Assembly (NCBI RefSeq): GCF_019343475.1
Contig: NZ_CP072453.1
Coordinates: 744,001 to 808,000, forward strand
Source of the DNA: Providencia sp. R33
GTDB lineage: Bacteria > Pseudomonadota > Gammaproteobacteria > Enterobacterales > Enterobacteriaceae
Length of the DNA: 64,000 nt
Direction of reading: 5' to 3'
Translations under genes and position numbers: made by a program
The notes under the pieces: generated by a model
What the model saw: the letters and a program-made list of their open reading frames with translations, nothing else
Database searches by the model: none
What the model was told of the DNA's origin: nothing
Shown: positions 42,208 to 51,216 of the stretch, piece after piece
Layout of the letters: every line of letters begins with the position of its first letter
Numbering within the stretch: position 1 is the stretch's first letter

Positions 42208-45200
42208 ATGGAAATTTTGCGTGGTTCACCTGCTCTATCAGCATTTCGTATTACCCGCCTTTTGGCATTGTTTGCAGAAAAGCAACTGCCTGTAACAGAT
42301 ATCTATGCTGAATATATGCACTTTGCTGATTTATCAGCGCCGTTAAGTGATAGTGAGCAAGGCAAACTGAGCAGTTTGTTAAAATATGGTCCTTCTCTGA
42401 CAGAGCATGACCCTTTCGGTAAACTGGTTTTAGTCACCCCACGTCCGGGTACAATTTCTCCTTGGTCATCTAAAGCAACGGATATTGCTCACAATTGTGG
42501 TCTTAGCCAAGTTAAACGCATTGAACGCGGTGTTGCCTACTACGTTCAGGGAGATGCATTAACGCAAGCACAGTGGCACGAAGTGATTGCACTGTTACAT
42601 GACCGCATGATGGAAACAATTTATTCTTCTTTTGAACAGGCGGATGCCTTATTTGCACACCAACAGCCTGCACCGATGAAAACCATTGATATCATCAACG
42701 GTGGGCGTCAAGCATTAGCAACAGCAAATACAGAAATGGGCTTAGCGCTGGCGGATGACGAAATTGATTATCTGCAAGCTGCCTTCACAGGTTTAAAACG
42801 TAACCCAACAGACGTTGAGTTATATATGTTTGCGCAAGCGAACTCCGAACATTGCCGCCATAAGATTTTTAACGCAGATTGGGTCATTGATGGTGAAGAA
42901 CAGCCAAAATCGTTGTTTAAGATGATTAAAAACACCTTCGAGAAAACGCCAGAGCACGTGTTATCGGCTTATAAAGACAACGCGGCTGTGATGGAAGGTT
43001 CTTTGGTGGGGCGTTTCTTCCCAGAACCAGAAGGGCGCACGTACCGTTATCATCAAGAAGACACTCACATTTTAATGAAAGTGGAAACCCATAACCACCC
43101 AACAGCTATTTCGCCATGGCCGGGTGCGGCGACAGGTTCTGGTGGGGAAATTCGTGACGAAGGCGCGACAGGGCGCGGTGCAAAACCAAAAGCAGGTTTA
43201 GTGGGCTTTTCCGTTTCTAACTTACGTATCCCCGGCTTTGAACAGCCTTGGGAAGAGGATTTTGGTAAGCCTGAACGCATTGTGAACGCACTGGATATTA
43301 TGATGGAAGGCCCTCTGGGTGGTGCTGCATTCAATAACGAATTTGGTCGCCCTGCATTATTAGGTTACTTCCGCACTTATGAAGAAAAAGTGAATAGCCA
43401 CAATGGCGAAGAATTACGCGGTTACCACAAGCCAATTATGTTAGCAGGTGGTATTGGTAATATCCGTGCGGATCACGTACAAAAAGGTGAGATCACCGTG
43501 GGTGCGAAACTGATCGTGCTAGGTGGACCATCAATGAACATTGGTTTAGGTGGTGGTGCGGCGTCATCGATGGCATCAGGTCAATCAGATGCCGACTTAG
43601 ATTTTGCATCAGTTCAGCGGGATAACGCTGAAATGGAACGTCGTTGCCAAGAAGTGATCGACAGATGTTGGCAGCTGGGTGACGATAACCCAATCTTATT
43701 TATTCATGATGTGGGTGCGGGTGGTTTATCCAACGCTATGCCAGAGCTGGTGAGCGATGGTGGGCGCGGTGGTCGTTTCGAATTACGTAAAATTTTGAAC
43801 GACGAACCGGGTATGAGCCCATTAGAAGTGTGGTGTAACGAATCCCAAGAGCGTTATGTGATGGCTGTTGCGCCTGAGAAACTGGCAGAATTTACCGCAA
43901 TTTGTGAACGTGAACGTGCGCCATTTGCGGTGATTGGTGAAGCGACAGAAGAGCGACATCTCACCTTAAATGATGCGCATTTTGATAATCAACCGATTGA
44001 TATGCCACTGGATGTGTTACTGGGCAAAACGCCAAAAATGCTGCGTGATGTGAAAACACTTAAAGCAGAGCCTGATGCATTAGACAGAACGGCCATCAAT
44101 TTAAATGAAGCGGTTAAACGTGTTTTACATTTACCCGCGGTCGCAGAGAAAACTTTCTTGATCACCATTGGTGACCGTACGGTAACAGGGATGGTTGCTC
44201 GTGACCAAATGGTCGGCCCTTGGCAAATTCCAGTCGCGGACTGCGCCGTGACGACAGCAAGCTTAGACAGTTATTACGGTGAGTCCATGTCAATTGGTGA
44301 AAGAACACCAGTGGCATTAGTGGATTTTGCGGCTTCTGCGCGTATGGCGGTAGGTGAAGCGCTGACTAACCTCGCTTGTTCTTACGTGCAAGACCTCAAA
44401 CGTGTGAAATTATCCGCAAACTGGATGGCAGCTGCGGGTCACCCAGGTGAAGATGCCGGGTTATATGAAGCGGTAAAAGCCGTTGGTGAAGAACTTTGCC
44501 CTGCACTAGGTTTAACTATCCCTGTGGGTAAAGACTCCATGTCGATGAAAACCCGTTGGCAGCAAAATGGCGAAGAGCGCGAAATGACCTCGCCACTGTC
44601 ATTGGTTATCACCGCATTTGGTCGCGTTGAAGATGTTCGTTTAACCGTAACGCCTGAATTAAAAACGGTAGAAGATAACGCGCTGTTATTAATTGACTTG
44701 GGTGAAGGCCAAAATGCGTTAGGCGGCTCAGCCCTTGCACAGGTTTATCGTCAATTAGGCAACAAAGCGCCTGATGTCCATAGCCCTGAGCGTTTACTTG
44801 GTTTCTTCAATACCATTCAAAAACTGTTATCTGAGCAAAAATTGCTGGCTTACCATGACCGCTCAGACGGTGGTTTATTCGTCACTTTAGCCGAAATGGC
44901 ATTTGCAGGTCATTGCGGAATTAATGTCGATATTAGCTCATTTGATGAAGACACTTTAGCTGCATTATTCAATGAAGAATTAGGTGCGGTCATTCAAATC
45001 AATGGTGCTGATAAAGAGTATGTCGAAGCGTGCTTTGCAGAGGCAGGGTTAGCCAATTGTGTGCATTATTTAGGCTCAGCAATTCATGACGATATCGTGA
45101 TCATCAATAGCCGTGATACCGTAGTTTACCGTGAATCACGCAGTTTACTGCGTCAATGGTGGGCAGAAACCACATGGCAAATGCAGCGCCTGCGCGATAA

Positions 45201-46095
45201 CGAAGTGTGTGCAGACGAAGAGCATACGCTGAAGCAAGATAACCAAGACCCAGGCTTAAATACCAAATTAACTTACGATATCGAAGACGATATTGCGGCG
45301 CCGTTTATTTTATCGGGTGTGCGTCCGAAAGTCGCTGTGCTGCGTGAGCAAGGGGTTAACTCCCACGTTGAGATGGCAGCAGCCTTTGACCGTGCAGGTT
45401 TTGATGCCGTTGATGTGCATATGAGTGATTTGCTGGCGGGTAATGTATCTCTTGAGCAATTCCAAACGCTGGTGGCGTGTGGTGGTTTCTCCTACGGTGA
45501 CGTATTGGGCGCAGGGGAAGGTTGGGCGAAATCTATCTTGTTCAACAACCAAGTGCGTGACGAGTTTGCAGCATTCTTTAGCCGCCCAGATACTTTATCA
45601 CTGGGTGTATGTAACGGTTGCCAGATGATGTCCAATCTGCACGAGCTGATCCCCGGTGCTGAATTCTGGCCACGTTTTGTTCGTAACCGTTCAGAGCGTT
45701 TTGAAGCCCGCTTTAGTTTAGTGGAAATCGCCACTAGCCCATCATTATTACTGCAAGATATGTCGGGTTCTCGTATGGCAATTGCGGTCTCTCATGGTGA
45801 GGGGCAAGTGGAAACCCGCGCCGCGGCACATCTTCAGCAATTAGAAGACAACGGCTTAGTCGCCATGCGTTTTGTGAACAACTATGGTCAAGTGACCGAA
45901 CAATACCCTGCGAACCCGAACGGTTCAGTTAACGGTATTACGTCAGTCACATCAAAAGATGGCCGCGCAACGATTATGATGCCGCACCCAGAGCGTGTTT
46001 TCCGTACAGTGAGCAACTCTTGGCACCCAGAAACATGGGGAGAAGATAGCCCATGGATGCGTATTTTCCGCAATGCGCGTAAGCAATTAGGTTAG
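42208..46095 (+). CDS. purL: Phosphoribosylformylglycinamidine synthase
   Basis: 1295 residues, the E. coli length. Layout: N-terminal PurS-like domain, linker, two ATP-binding synthetase halves (FMKVETHNHPTAISPWPG-type motif near residue 290) and a C-terminal glutaminase with the nucleophile in LGVCNGCQMMSNL and the His/Glu in PHPERVF. It makes FGAM from FGAR, glutamine and ATP in purine synthesis. A PUR box precedes it and a strong terminator follows. Confidence 0.98.
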   Translation: MEILRGSPALSAFRITRLLALFAEKQLPVTDIYAEYMHFADLSAPLSDSEQGKLSSLLKYGPSLTEHDPFGKLVLVTPRPGTISPWSSKATDIAHNCGLSQVKRIERGVAYYVQGDALTQAQWHEVIALLHDRMMETIYSSFEQADALFAHQQPAPMKTIDIINGGRQALATANTEMGLALADDEIDYLQAAFTGLKRNPTDVELYMFAQANSEHCRHKIFNADWVIDGEEQPKSLFKMIKNTFEKTPEHVLSAYKDNAAVMEGSLVGRFFPEPEGRTYRYHQEDTHILMKVETHNHPTAISPWPGAATGSGGEIRDEGATGRGAKPKAGLVGFSVSNLRIPGFEQPWEEDFGKPERIVNALDIMMEGPLGGAAFNNEFGRPALLGYFRTYEEKVNSHNGEELRGYHKPIMLAGGIGNIRADHVQKGEITVGAKLIVLGGPSMNIGLGGGAASSMASGQSDADLDFASVQRDNAEMERRCQEVIDRCWQLGDDNPILFIHDVGAGGLSNAMPELVSDGGRGGRFELRKILNDEPGMSPLEVWCNESQERYVMAVAPEKLAEFTAICERERAPFAVIGEATEERHLTLNDAHFDNQPIDMPLDVLLGKTPKMLRDVKTLKAEPDALDRTAINLNEAVKRVLHLPAVAEKTFLITIGDRTVTGMVARDQMVGPWQIPVADCAVTTASLDSYYGESMSIGERTPVALVDFAASARMAVGEALTNLACSYVQDLKRVKLSANWMAAAGHPGEDAGLYEAVKAVGEELCPALGLTIPVGKDSMSMKTRWQQNGEEREMTSPLSLVITAFGRVEDVRLTVTPELKTVEDNALLLIDLGEGQNALGGSALAQVYRQLGNKAPDVHSPERLLGFFNTIQKLLSEQKLLAYHDRSDGGLFVTLAEMAFAGHCGINVDISSFDEDTLAALFNEELGAVIQINGADKEYVEACFAEAGLANCVHYLGSAIHDDIVIINSRDTVVYRESRSLLRQWWAETTWQMQRLRDNEVCADEEHTLKQDNQDPGLNTKLTYDIEDDIAAPFILSGVRPKVAVLREQGVNSHVEMAAAFDRAGFDAVDVHMSDLLAGNVSLEQFQTLVACGGFSYGDVLGAGEGWAKSILFNNQVRDEFAAFFSRPDTLSLGVCNGCQMMSNLHELIPGAEFWPRFVRNRSERFEARFSLVEIATSPSLLLQDMSGSRMAIAVSHGEGQVETRAAAHLQQLEDNGLVAMRFVNNYGQVTEQYPANPNGSVNGITSVTSKDGRATIMMPHPERVFRTVSNSWHPETWGEDSPWMRIFRNARKQLG

Positions 46096-46126
46096 AAATT
46101 CGTATAACCATTCAGAAATAAAGCCA

Positions 46127-46166
46127 CTCTACCGTTATGGATTAAAACATAACGGTAGAGTTTTTT
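46127..46166 (+). terminator. Terminator after purL
   Basis: CTCTACCGTTATG (46127-46139) pairs perfectly over 13 bp with CATAACGGTAGAG (46148-46160), followed by TTTTTT. Confidence 0.95.
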
Positions 46167-46450
46167 ATTATGCCCTCACATTTACAGTAATTATTATTTC
46201 TCTTATTTGTATTGAATAACATCATAAAAAATAAAATATTATGATGGTTATTTGAATGTTGATTTATTAGATATTTGCTTTATTAATTAATTCATTGATG
46301 TTTCAGAATAACTTTTAAATATCCTTTCAAATTAAGTGCTAAAGTCAATAGTTGTATTTTCCTTTATAAATTAAGAAATAATTTTATTATAATTAATTTT
46401 GATAGGGGATTTCTTTTAATTTAACTGAAAAATCAAATAAGGGTGTATTT
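46167..46450. other. A+T-rich upstream region of the RTX-like gene
   Basis: 284 very A+T-rich bases with no gene. In E. coli the sRNA glmY and glrK follow purL; neither is seen here. The composition matches the following gene and suggests both arrived together. Confidence 0.45.
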
Positions 46451-49060
46451 ATGATTGGTCATCATAACAGAAATGAAACTGTTACTTTTTCTTTAAAAAA
46501 GTTGAGAAATATTGAGCATTTACATTATGAAACTAGAAAACCATTTAGTCCATCCAATTTTTATAGTGACTCCCCAATACATATCAATCTCATGAATGGC
46601 CGTGTGAAGTTAAGTGGTGTAGAGATTGATAAAGCAAAATTAGCAAATATCAATAATGCGATAATAAAGGGGGGAGATAAATCTAAAATATTTTTAAAAG
46701 GTAATAGAAAAGACAATTATTTAGATGCTGGTATGACGAATGCGGCTATCAATGGTTACGGCGGAAGTGACCATCTTATTTTTAGGTCGGGTGTTGCGAG
46801 AGGAGGAGCTGATGATGATTATTATTTCTTACGTCGCTACCAGTGGGAAAGTGCGAATAAAAAACCATTAACTAAATTGGATGCAAGAATTGTTGAAACA
46901 TCTCAAGGGAAAAGTGTCGTTCGCTTAAGTTACACTTTAAAGGAGATAACGAAGGTTAAACTTGTAGGTAACGATTTAGTCATAACGATTAAGACTGTAT
47001 CACCTTATAATAATGTTAATACGTTAGAATTAAATTTGACGTTAAAAAATGTTTATCAAGAACGATTAGAAGGAAAAGCGCTAAAGCACCATTACCAACT
47101 CTATACGAAAGATGGGTTTGGTTTAAAACCAATTTTAAAAAATAACAGTGATAAATCAGAGAGAGAAAAGCTTTTTGAAATACGCTATTTTCAAAGCGAA
47201 GACGCTATTAATAGAGATTCAAGTGATTATGTTAAGATTAATGAAGAAAAGAAATATGTCGTCATTAATAACAATGGGTATCGTTTCCCTGAATGGGGCG
47301 AATTCAATTTAGACGGGGATATGAAAAATTTAACGTATACAGGAAGTGAAGGTAATGATGAATTAGAGAGGGTTAACAGAAATAGTTACATTATGGCAAC
47401 GCAAGGGAATGATATTTATCATTTAAAACCTGGTAATCTTGAACAGTCTGAGTTAACTGTTGATTTTTCTCAGGTGGAAGGCATATCTACAAACAGAAGT
47501 GTTATTATTGATTTGCCTGATGAATATGGAAAAGATTTATACGCTGACGGTCAATCAGTATATTTTAAAAATGTGTTTAATGATAAAAAGCTTAATATTA
47601 AATTTATCAATTATAAACATAGTGAATATAACCATGTATATATAAAAGATGCAAATAGTAATATATTTCAAGTTAAACTAAGCCAAAATGGGCACACAAT
47701 AGTACGTCCTCCTAAAATTAGGGAAACTACACAAATGGCCGATGAGGTTTACCTTTCCCCTGGGTATTCTTTTTCGGGCAGCATCATCGATACATTAGCG
47801 GGTGACGATAGCATTGAGAATTACAGTGGAACTGGCGTAATCGTTAATGGTGGTGAGGGTAATGATAAAATTAAGGCTTCTAAGGGGAGTAATGTTTTTT
47901 ACGGCGGCGATGGTGATGATGTGATTGAGGGAGGAAACCAAGGGGATTTGTTACTTTCAGATTTGGGCAATGATACTTTAAAGGGGCGGGGCGGTAATGA
48001 CCATTATATTGTTGATGGTTCAATAGGCACGGGAACAACAGTCATTAGTGATGATGACGGTATCAATAATATTCATTTAATGCATTTTCATAAAGATCCG
48101 ATAATAGAAAATAGTGTATCTCGTTATCAGGTATATAGTTCAATATCAAATTTGCGAAAAGTAAAAATAAAGATCTCACCGGAAATTGATAAGAATAAAA
48201 ATCACATACATCATTATGATAGTCTCCCCCATCATGTGCCGAATGATGTTAAAGGGAATATGAGTCATATGATCAGGTATTTAGCTGAGCATCAGCAATA
48301 CTGGGAAAGTGAAAATCCATTAATACCTTGGCAGCCGATGTCTGCCTTTAAAGGAACATTTAATAATACGTCACAGAGTATTATTGATTTATCTAAACCT
48401 ATTGTGACGATTAATCAGGATACCGGTTTTCATCAACTTGTGATGAATATAAAAGGTAACCCAGTTGATTTAACGGATAACAGCGGTTATGGGCGTTTTT
48501 ATAACGTTAAAACAGAATCGGGGAAAATGGCTATTTCCAAATTTTCGATGAGTAACAATGTATTATATGCAGGAAAAGGAAACACAGAGTTAACAGGTGG
48601 TGGGGGAAATGATGTTTTCATCATCAATGGAAATAGCGGAAAGCTAAGTGATGAATATGGCAATAATATGTTTATCATTGATGGCGGTCGTAGAGGCTGG
48701 AGCGATATTCATTATGGTAAAGGATATAATGAGGTGCATTTAATTAGCTTTAATCAAACGCCTGTTATTTTAAAAAAAAATGATAAAAACCAAATCACAC
48801 AATATATTTATGAATCGGAATCTGGCTATAAAGTCACAATTAGTCAAGCGGAAGGGATACCTGAACCCACCGTTATTCATCACAATTTATTGCCAGGAAG
48901 GCGCGATTATACGACTGAACAGAAACTCGAATATTTGGGAAATGCACTCGCCGCAATGCGCTTACAGGATGAATATAATAGTCTTGGGGTTACGGATATA
49001 AAATTAAAATGGGATCCTGTGAAAGTTGTTAGCACGTTTATGTGTGAAGATACGTTATAA
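46451..49060 (+). CDS. RTX-like calcium-binding-repeat protein
   Basis: 869 residues, A+T rich. Glycine/aspartate nonapeptide-type repeats occur in three places: GYGGSDHLIF (near 105), GGEGNDKIK to GRGGNDHYIV (about 470-520) and GGGGNDVFIINGN (about 717). The last two open two similar modules, each with a following block of the type NNIHLMHFHKDPII / NEVHLISFNQTPVI and an HH-LP element. RTX proteins bind calcium and usually leave by type I secretion, but no signal peptide, ABC exporter or activating acyltransferase is next to it. It could be a toxin or adhesin; function is not shown. Confidence 0.65.
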   Translation: MIGHHNRNETVTFSLKKLRNIEHLHYETRKPFSPSNFYSDSPIHINLMNGRVKLSGVEIDKAKLANINNAIIKGGDKSKIFLKGNRKDNYLDAGMTNAAINGYGGSDHLIFRSGVARGGADDDYYFLRRYQWESANKKPLTKLDARIVETSQGKSVVRLSYTLKEITKVKLVGNDLVITIKTVSPYNNVNTLELNLTLKNVYQERLEGKALKHHYQLYTKDGFGLKPILKNNSDKSEREKLFEIRYFQSEDAINRDSSDYVKINEEKKYVVINNNGYRFPEWGEFNLDGDMKNLTYTGSEGNDELERVNRNSYIMATQGNDIYHLKPGNLEQSELTVDFSQVEGISTNRSVIIDLPDEYGKDLYADGQSVYFKNVFNDKKLNIKFINYKHSEYNHVYIKDANSNIFQVKLSQNGHTIVRPPKIRETTQMADEVYLSPGYSFSGSIIDTLAGDDSIENYSGTGVIVNGGEGNDKIKASKGSNVFYGGDGDDVIEGGNQGDLLLSDLGNDTLKGRGGNDHYIVDGSIGTGTTVISDDDGINNIHLMHFHKDPIIENSVSRYQVYSSISNLRKVKIKISPEIDKNKNHIHHYDSLPHHVPNDVKGNMSHMIRYLAEHQQYWESENPLIPWQPMSAFKGTFNNTSQSIIDLSKPIVTINQDTGFHQLVMNIKGNPVDLTDNSGYGRFYNVKTESGKMAISKFSMSNNVLYAGKGNTELTGGGGNDVFIINGNSGKLSDEYGNNMFIIDGGRRGWSDIHYGKGYNEVHLISFNQTPVILKKNDKNQITQYIYESESGYKVTISQAEGIPEPTVIHHNLLPGRRDYTTEQKLEYLGNALAAMRLQDEYNSLGVTDIKLKWDPVKVVSTFMCEDTL

Positions 49061-49082
49061 TATTTAACTATCAAGTTGGTGG

Positions 49083-49160
49083 GGGCGGTATTTAATCCGC
49101 CCATTGGGTTATCATATGGCAGTAGATTGCCCTAAATGCGAATTTAATTTTAGGGCAATC
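49083..49160. terminator. Two hairpins between the RTX-like gene and ulaD
   Basis: GGGCGG (49083-49088) pairs with CCGCCC (49097-49102). GATTGCCCTAAA (49125-49136) pairs perfectly over 12 bp with TTTAGGGCAATC (49149-49160). They lie between two convergent genes. Confidence 0.75.
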
Positions 49161-49181
49161 ATAGTGACGACATTAAATAGG

Positions 49182-49829
49182 CTACTTCCAGAAACGATTA
49201 ATTTGCTCGCGCAAGGCTTCTGCCGTTTGCTTACCTTTTTCACCGACTAACGCACGCCCCGCAATAAAGGCCTTGGCTTTAATGCCATTAAATAGGTGGA
49301 TATCTTCCGGTACAATACCCCCTGTAATGGATAATGCGAGCCCTAAATCAGATAACTTGCGCATTTTTTCGATATCTTCATCAGTCCAGCCAACGCCAGC
49401 GAGTTCAGCATCCCGTGAGCGGTGGTAAATGGCTTGTTGAATGCCGAGGTTGACCCATTTTTTAGCATCGTCAAAGGTCCAGTTACCGTAAATTTCAATT
49501 TGAATTTCGCGATTAAATTCGTCGGCGACGTTCTTACAGGCGGCGATGGTGGCAATATGCGCCGCTGCTGACACCGTGATCCAATCCGCCCCTGCCTCAA
49601 ATGCCATTTTCGAAAGAATAGCGCCCCCGTCAGTGGTTTTCATATCGCAAACCAGAATGTGGTTTGGGTATTTCTGGCGTAAGGTCGACACTGCATTCAT
49701 GCCATCGGCAAACGCTAAAATTGTACCCACTTCAATAATATCGACGAAAGTGTGTACATTTTCAGCGACTTCCAGTGCCGCAGGTAAGTTTGTTTGGTCT
49801 AATGCGATTTGGATCAACGGTTTAGTCAT
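49182..49829 (-). CDS. ulaD: 3-keto-L-gulonate-6-phosphate decarboxylase
   Basis: 215 residues, the OMP-decarboxylase-superfamily barrel. Motifs: LIQIALDQTNLPAALEVAE, VCDMKTTDGGAILSKMAFEA (metal and catalytic Asp/Lys) and SITGGIVPEDI (phosphate loop). It makes L-xylulose 5-phosphate and CO2. Last gene of the ula unit, 4 bases after the HAD gene. The next two steps need ulaE and ulaF, which are not in the window. SgbH-type activity is the nearest alternative. Confidence 0.92.
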   Translation of the reverse strand: MTKPLIQIALDQTNLPAALEVAENVHTFVDIIEVGTILAFADGMNAVSTLRQKYPNHILVCDMKTTDGGAILSKMAFEAGADWITVSAAAHIATIAACKNVADEFNREIQIEIYGNWTFDDAKKWVNLGIQQAIYHRSRDAELAGVGWTDEDIEKMRKLSDLGLALSITGGIVPEDIHLFNGIKAKAFIAGRALVGEKGKQTAEALREQINRFWK

Positions 49830-49833
49830 GGTT

Positions 49834-50655
49834 TTATCCTTGAATTTTTTCTCGTATCAAACGGGCAAGCCCGTCATGATTGTTATCAGTGGCGCAGATA
49901 GCGTTAGCTTGTGCTTTGACTGCCTCATCAGCGTGTGGCATGGCAACACCGAGCCCAGCGTATTGGATCATGGAAATATCATTATGGTTATCGCCAACGG
50001 CAATCACTTGCTCTGGTTTGAAGCCTAGTTGGTTGACGTATTGCGCTAAGCGCATACCTTTGTTGTTACCTTTACAGGCGATATCAATGCGGTTGACCCA
50101 CGAACGTTCAGCGGTGAATTTGTCATTCACCCACGAGACATCCATTAATTGCTCGATGGCATTCGGGTCACCTTCAACGACAAATTTCCAAACGTAATCG
50201 GTATCACGAACCTGTTCTTCAAATGAATCAATACGGTAGATTTTAGGGGGATGTGCAAGGCTTGGATCTGCCGCCCATACTTCCATATCTTTCATATAGT
50301 CAATCGGTTGTGATTTTGAATAGGTCATTTCATTGGTGGTATACAGCACCAGTTTGAATTGGTTTTTTTGTGCCAATTCAATAAAGGCCAAGGCATCATC
50401 TTTGGCAATTGAGGTTTGTGTTAGCACCTTTTCATTTTGGTAATCATAGATATAGGTGCCATTGCAGCAAATAATGGGTGTGGTTAACCCCAGCTCATCG
50501 TAATAAGGGCGCGCAGCGGTATGGTGACGACCTGTCACAATCATCACGTGGCAGTGTTTCGCCGCGTTTTGAATTGCAGACCTCACTTCTGGGTGGATAG
50601 TGTGTTGAGCCGTCAGAACCGTCCCATCTAAATCTAATGCGAGCACTTTATACAT
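49834..50655 (-). CDS. Cof-type HAD sugar phosphatase in the ula operon
   Basis: 273 residues. HAD motif I is KVLALDLDGTVLTAQ (both Asp residues), motif II VTGR, and the C-terminal motifs KGMRLAQY and AVGDNHNDISMI. The Cof/YidA subfamily dephosphorylates sugar phosphates. It is embedded between ulaC and ulaD with gaps of 14 and 4 bases and is not part of the E. coli ula operon. It may act on a pathway intermediate such as L-xylulose 5-phosphate, or relieve sugar-phosphate stress; both are inference. Confidence 0.88.
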   Translation of the reverse strand: MYKVLALDLDGTVLTAQHTIHPEVRSAIQNAAKHCHVMIVTGRHHTAARPYYDELGLTTPIICCNGTYIYDYQNEKVLTQTSIAKDDALAFIELAQKNQFKLVLYTTNEMTYSKSQPIDYMKDMEVWAADPSLAHPPKIYRIDSFEEQVRDTDYVWKFVVEGDPNAIEQLMDVSWVNDKFTAERSWVNRIDIACKGNNKGMRLAQYVNQLGFKPEQVIAVGDNHNDISMIQYAGLGVAMPHADEAVKAQANAICATDNNHDGLARLIREKIQG

Positions 50656-50669
50656 ATCAATTAATCCTT

Positions 50670-51146
50670 TTAAGCGTTTTTCGCGAGTGCCTCATCAATC
50701 ACGCGATACACATCGTCGGCTGTGTGGCATTGGCGCAGTTTGTTAAGATCGACACCCGTTTCGCTGTCCTCATCATCAAGAACTTGGGTGACCTCCATCA
50801 ATCCTTCCATATGTTCGTCAGAAGAGCTACCCGCAAGTGTAATTAAAACGTCGACGGGCTCATCTTCTCCATCAAAAATAATGGGTTTTTCTAAGGTCAC
50901 CAACGCAAAAGCGGTGCGAATAACCCCATCTTCAGGGCGAGCATGGGGTAAAGCCAAGTTCGGGGCGATGCAGATATACGGGCCCAGTTTTTCGACGCTG
51001 CTGATAATGGCATTATGATAATCGGGCTTGATAGCACCAGAGGCAATTAGCATGTCTGTACCAATTTTAATCGCATCGCGCCAATTTGTTGCGTTGGCGT
51101 GAAGTTGGATAGAATTGTTGTCGATTAATGATTGTTTGAATCCCAT
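50670..51146 (-). CDS. ulaC: Ascorbate PTS enzyme IIA
   Basis: 158 residues from ATG 51146 with GAGGAAG upstream; a longer in-frame extension overlaps ulaA-B's downstream gap and is rejected. The phosphorylated His68 lies in APNLALPHARPEDG, the mannitol/fructose-type IIA motif. UlaC receives phosphate from HPr and passes it to the IIB domain of the fused transporter. Same operon as the IICB gene, 70 bases downstream of it. Confidence 0.93.
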   Translation of the reverse strand: MGFKQSLIDNNSIQLHANATNWRDAIKIGTDMLIASGAIKPDYHNAIISSVEKLGPYICIAPNLALPHARPEDGVIRTAFALVTLEKPIIFDGEDEPVDVLITLAGSSSDEHMEGLMEVTQVLDDEDSETGVDLNKLRQCHTADDVYRVIDEALAKNA

Positions 51147-51216
51147 TATGACTTCCTCTTGGATAATATTTGCCTCGATAGAAGCGGCGGTAGCGTCTAT
51201 CGAGGCATCAACATGA

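Noticed and set aside
43493..45734. Reading frames antisense or out of frame within purL
   Set aside because: They follow the codon bias of purL and have no start signals or families.
46167..46450. glmY small RNA after purL, as in E. coli
   Set aside because: No sequence resembling GlmY was found and glrK is absent here.
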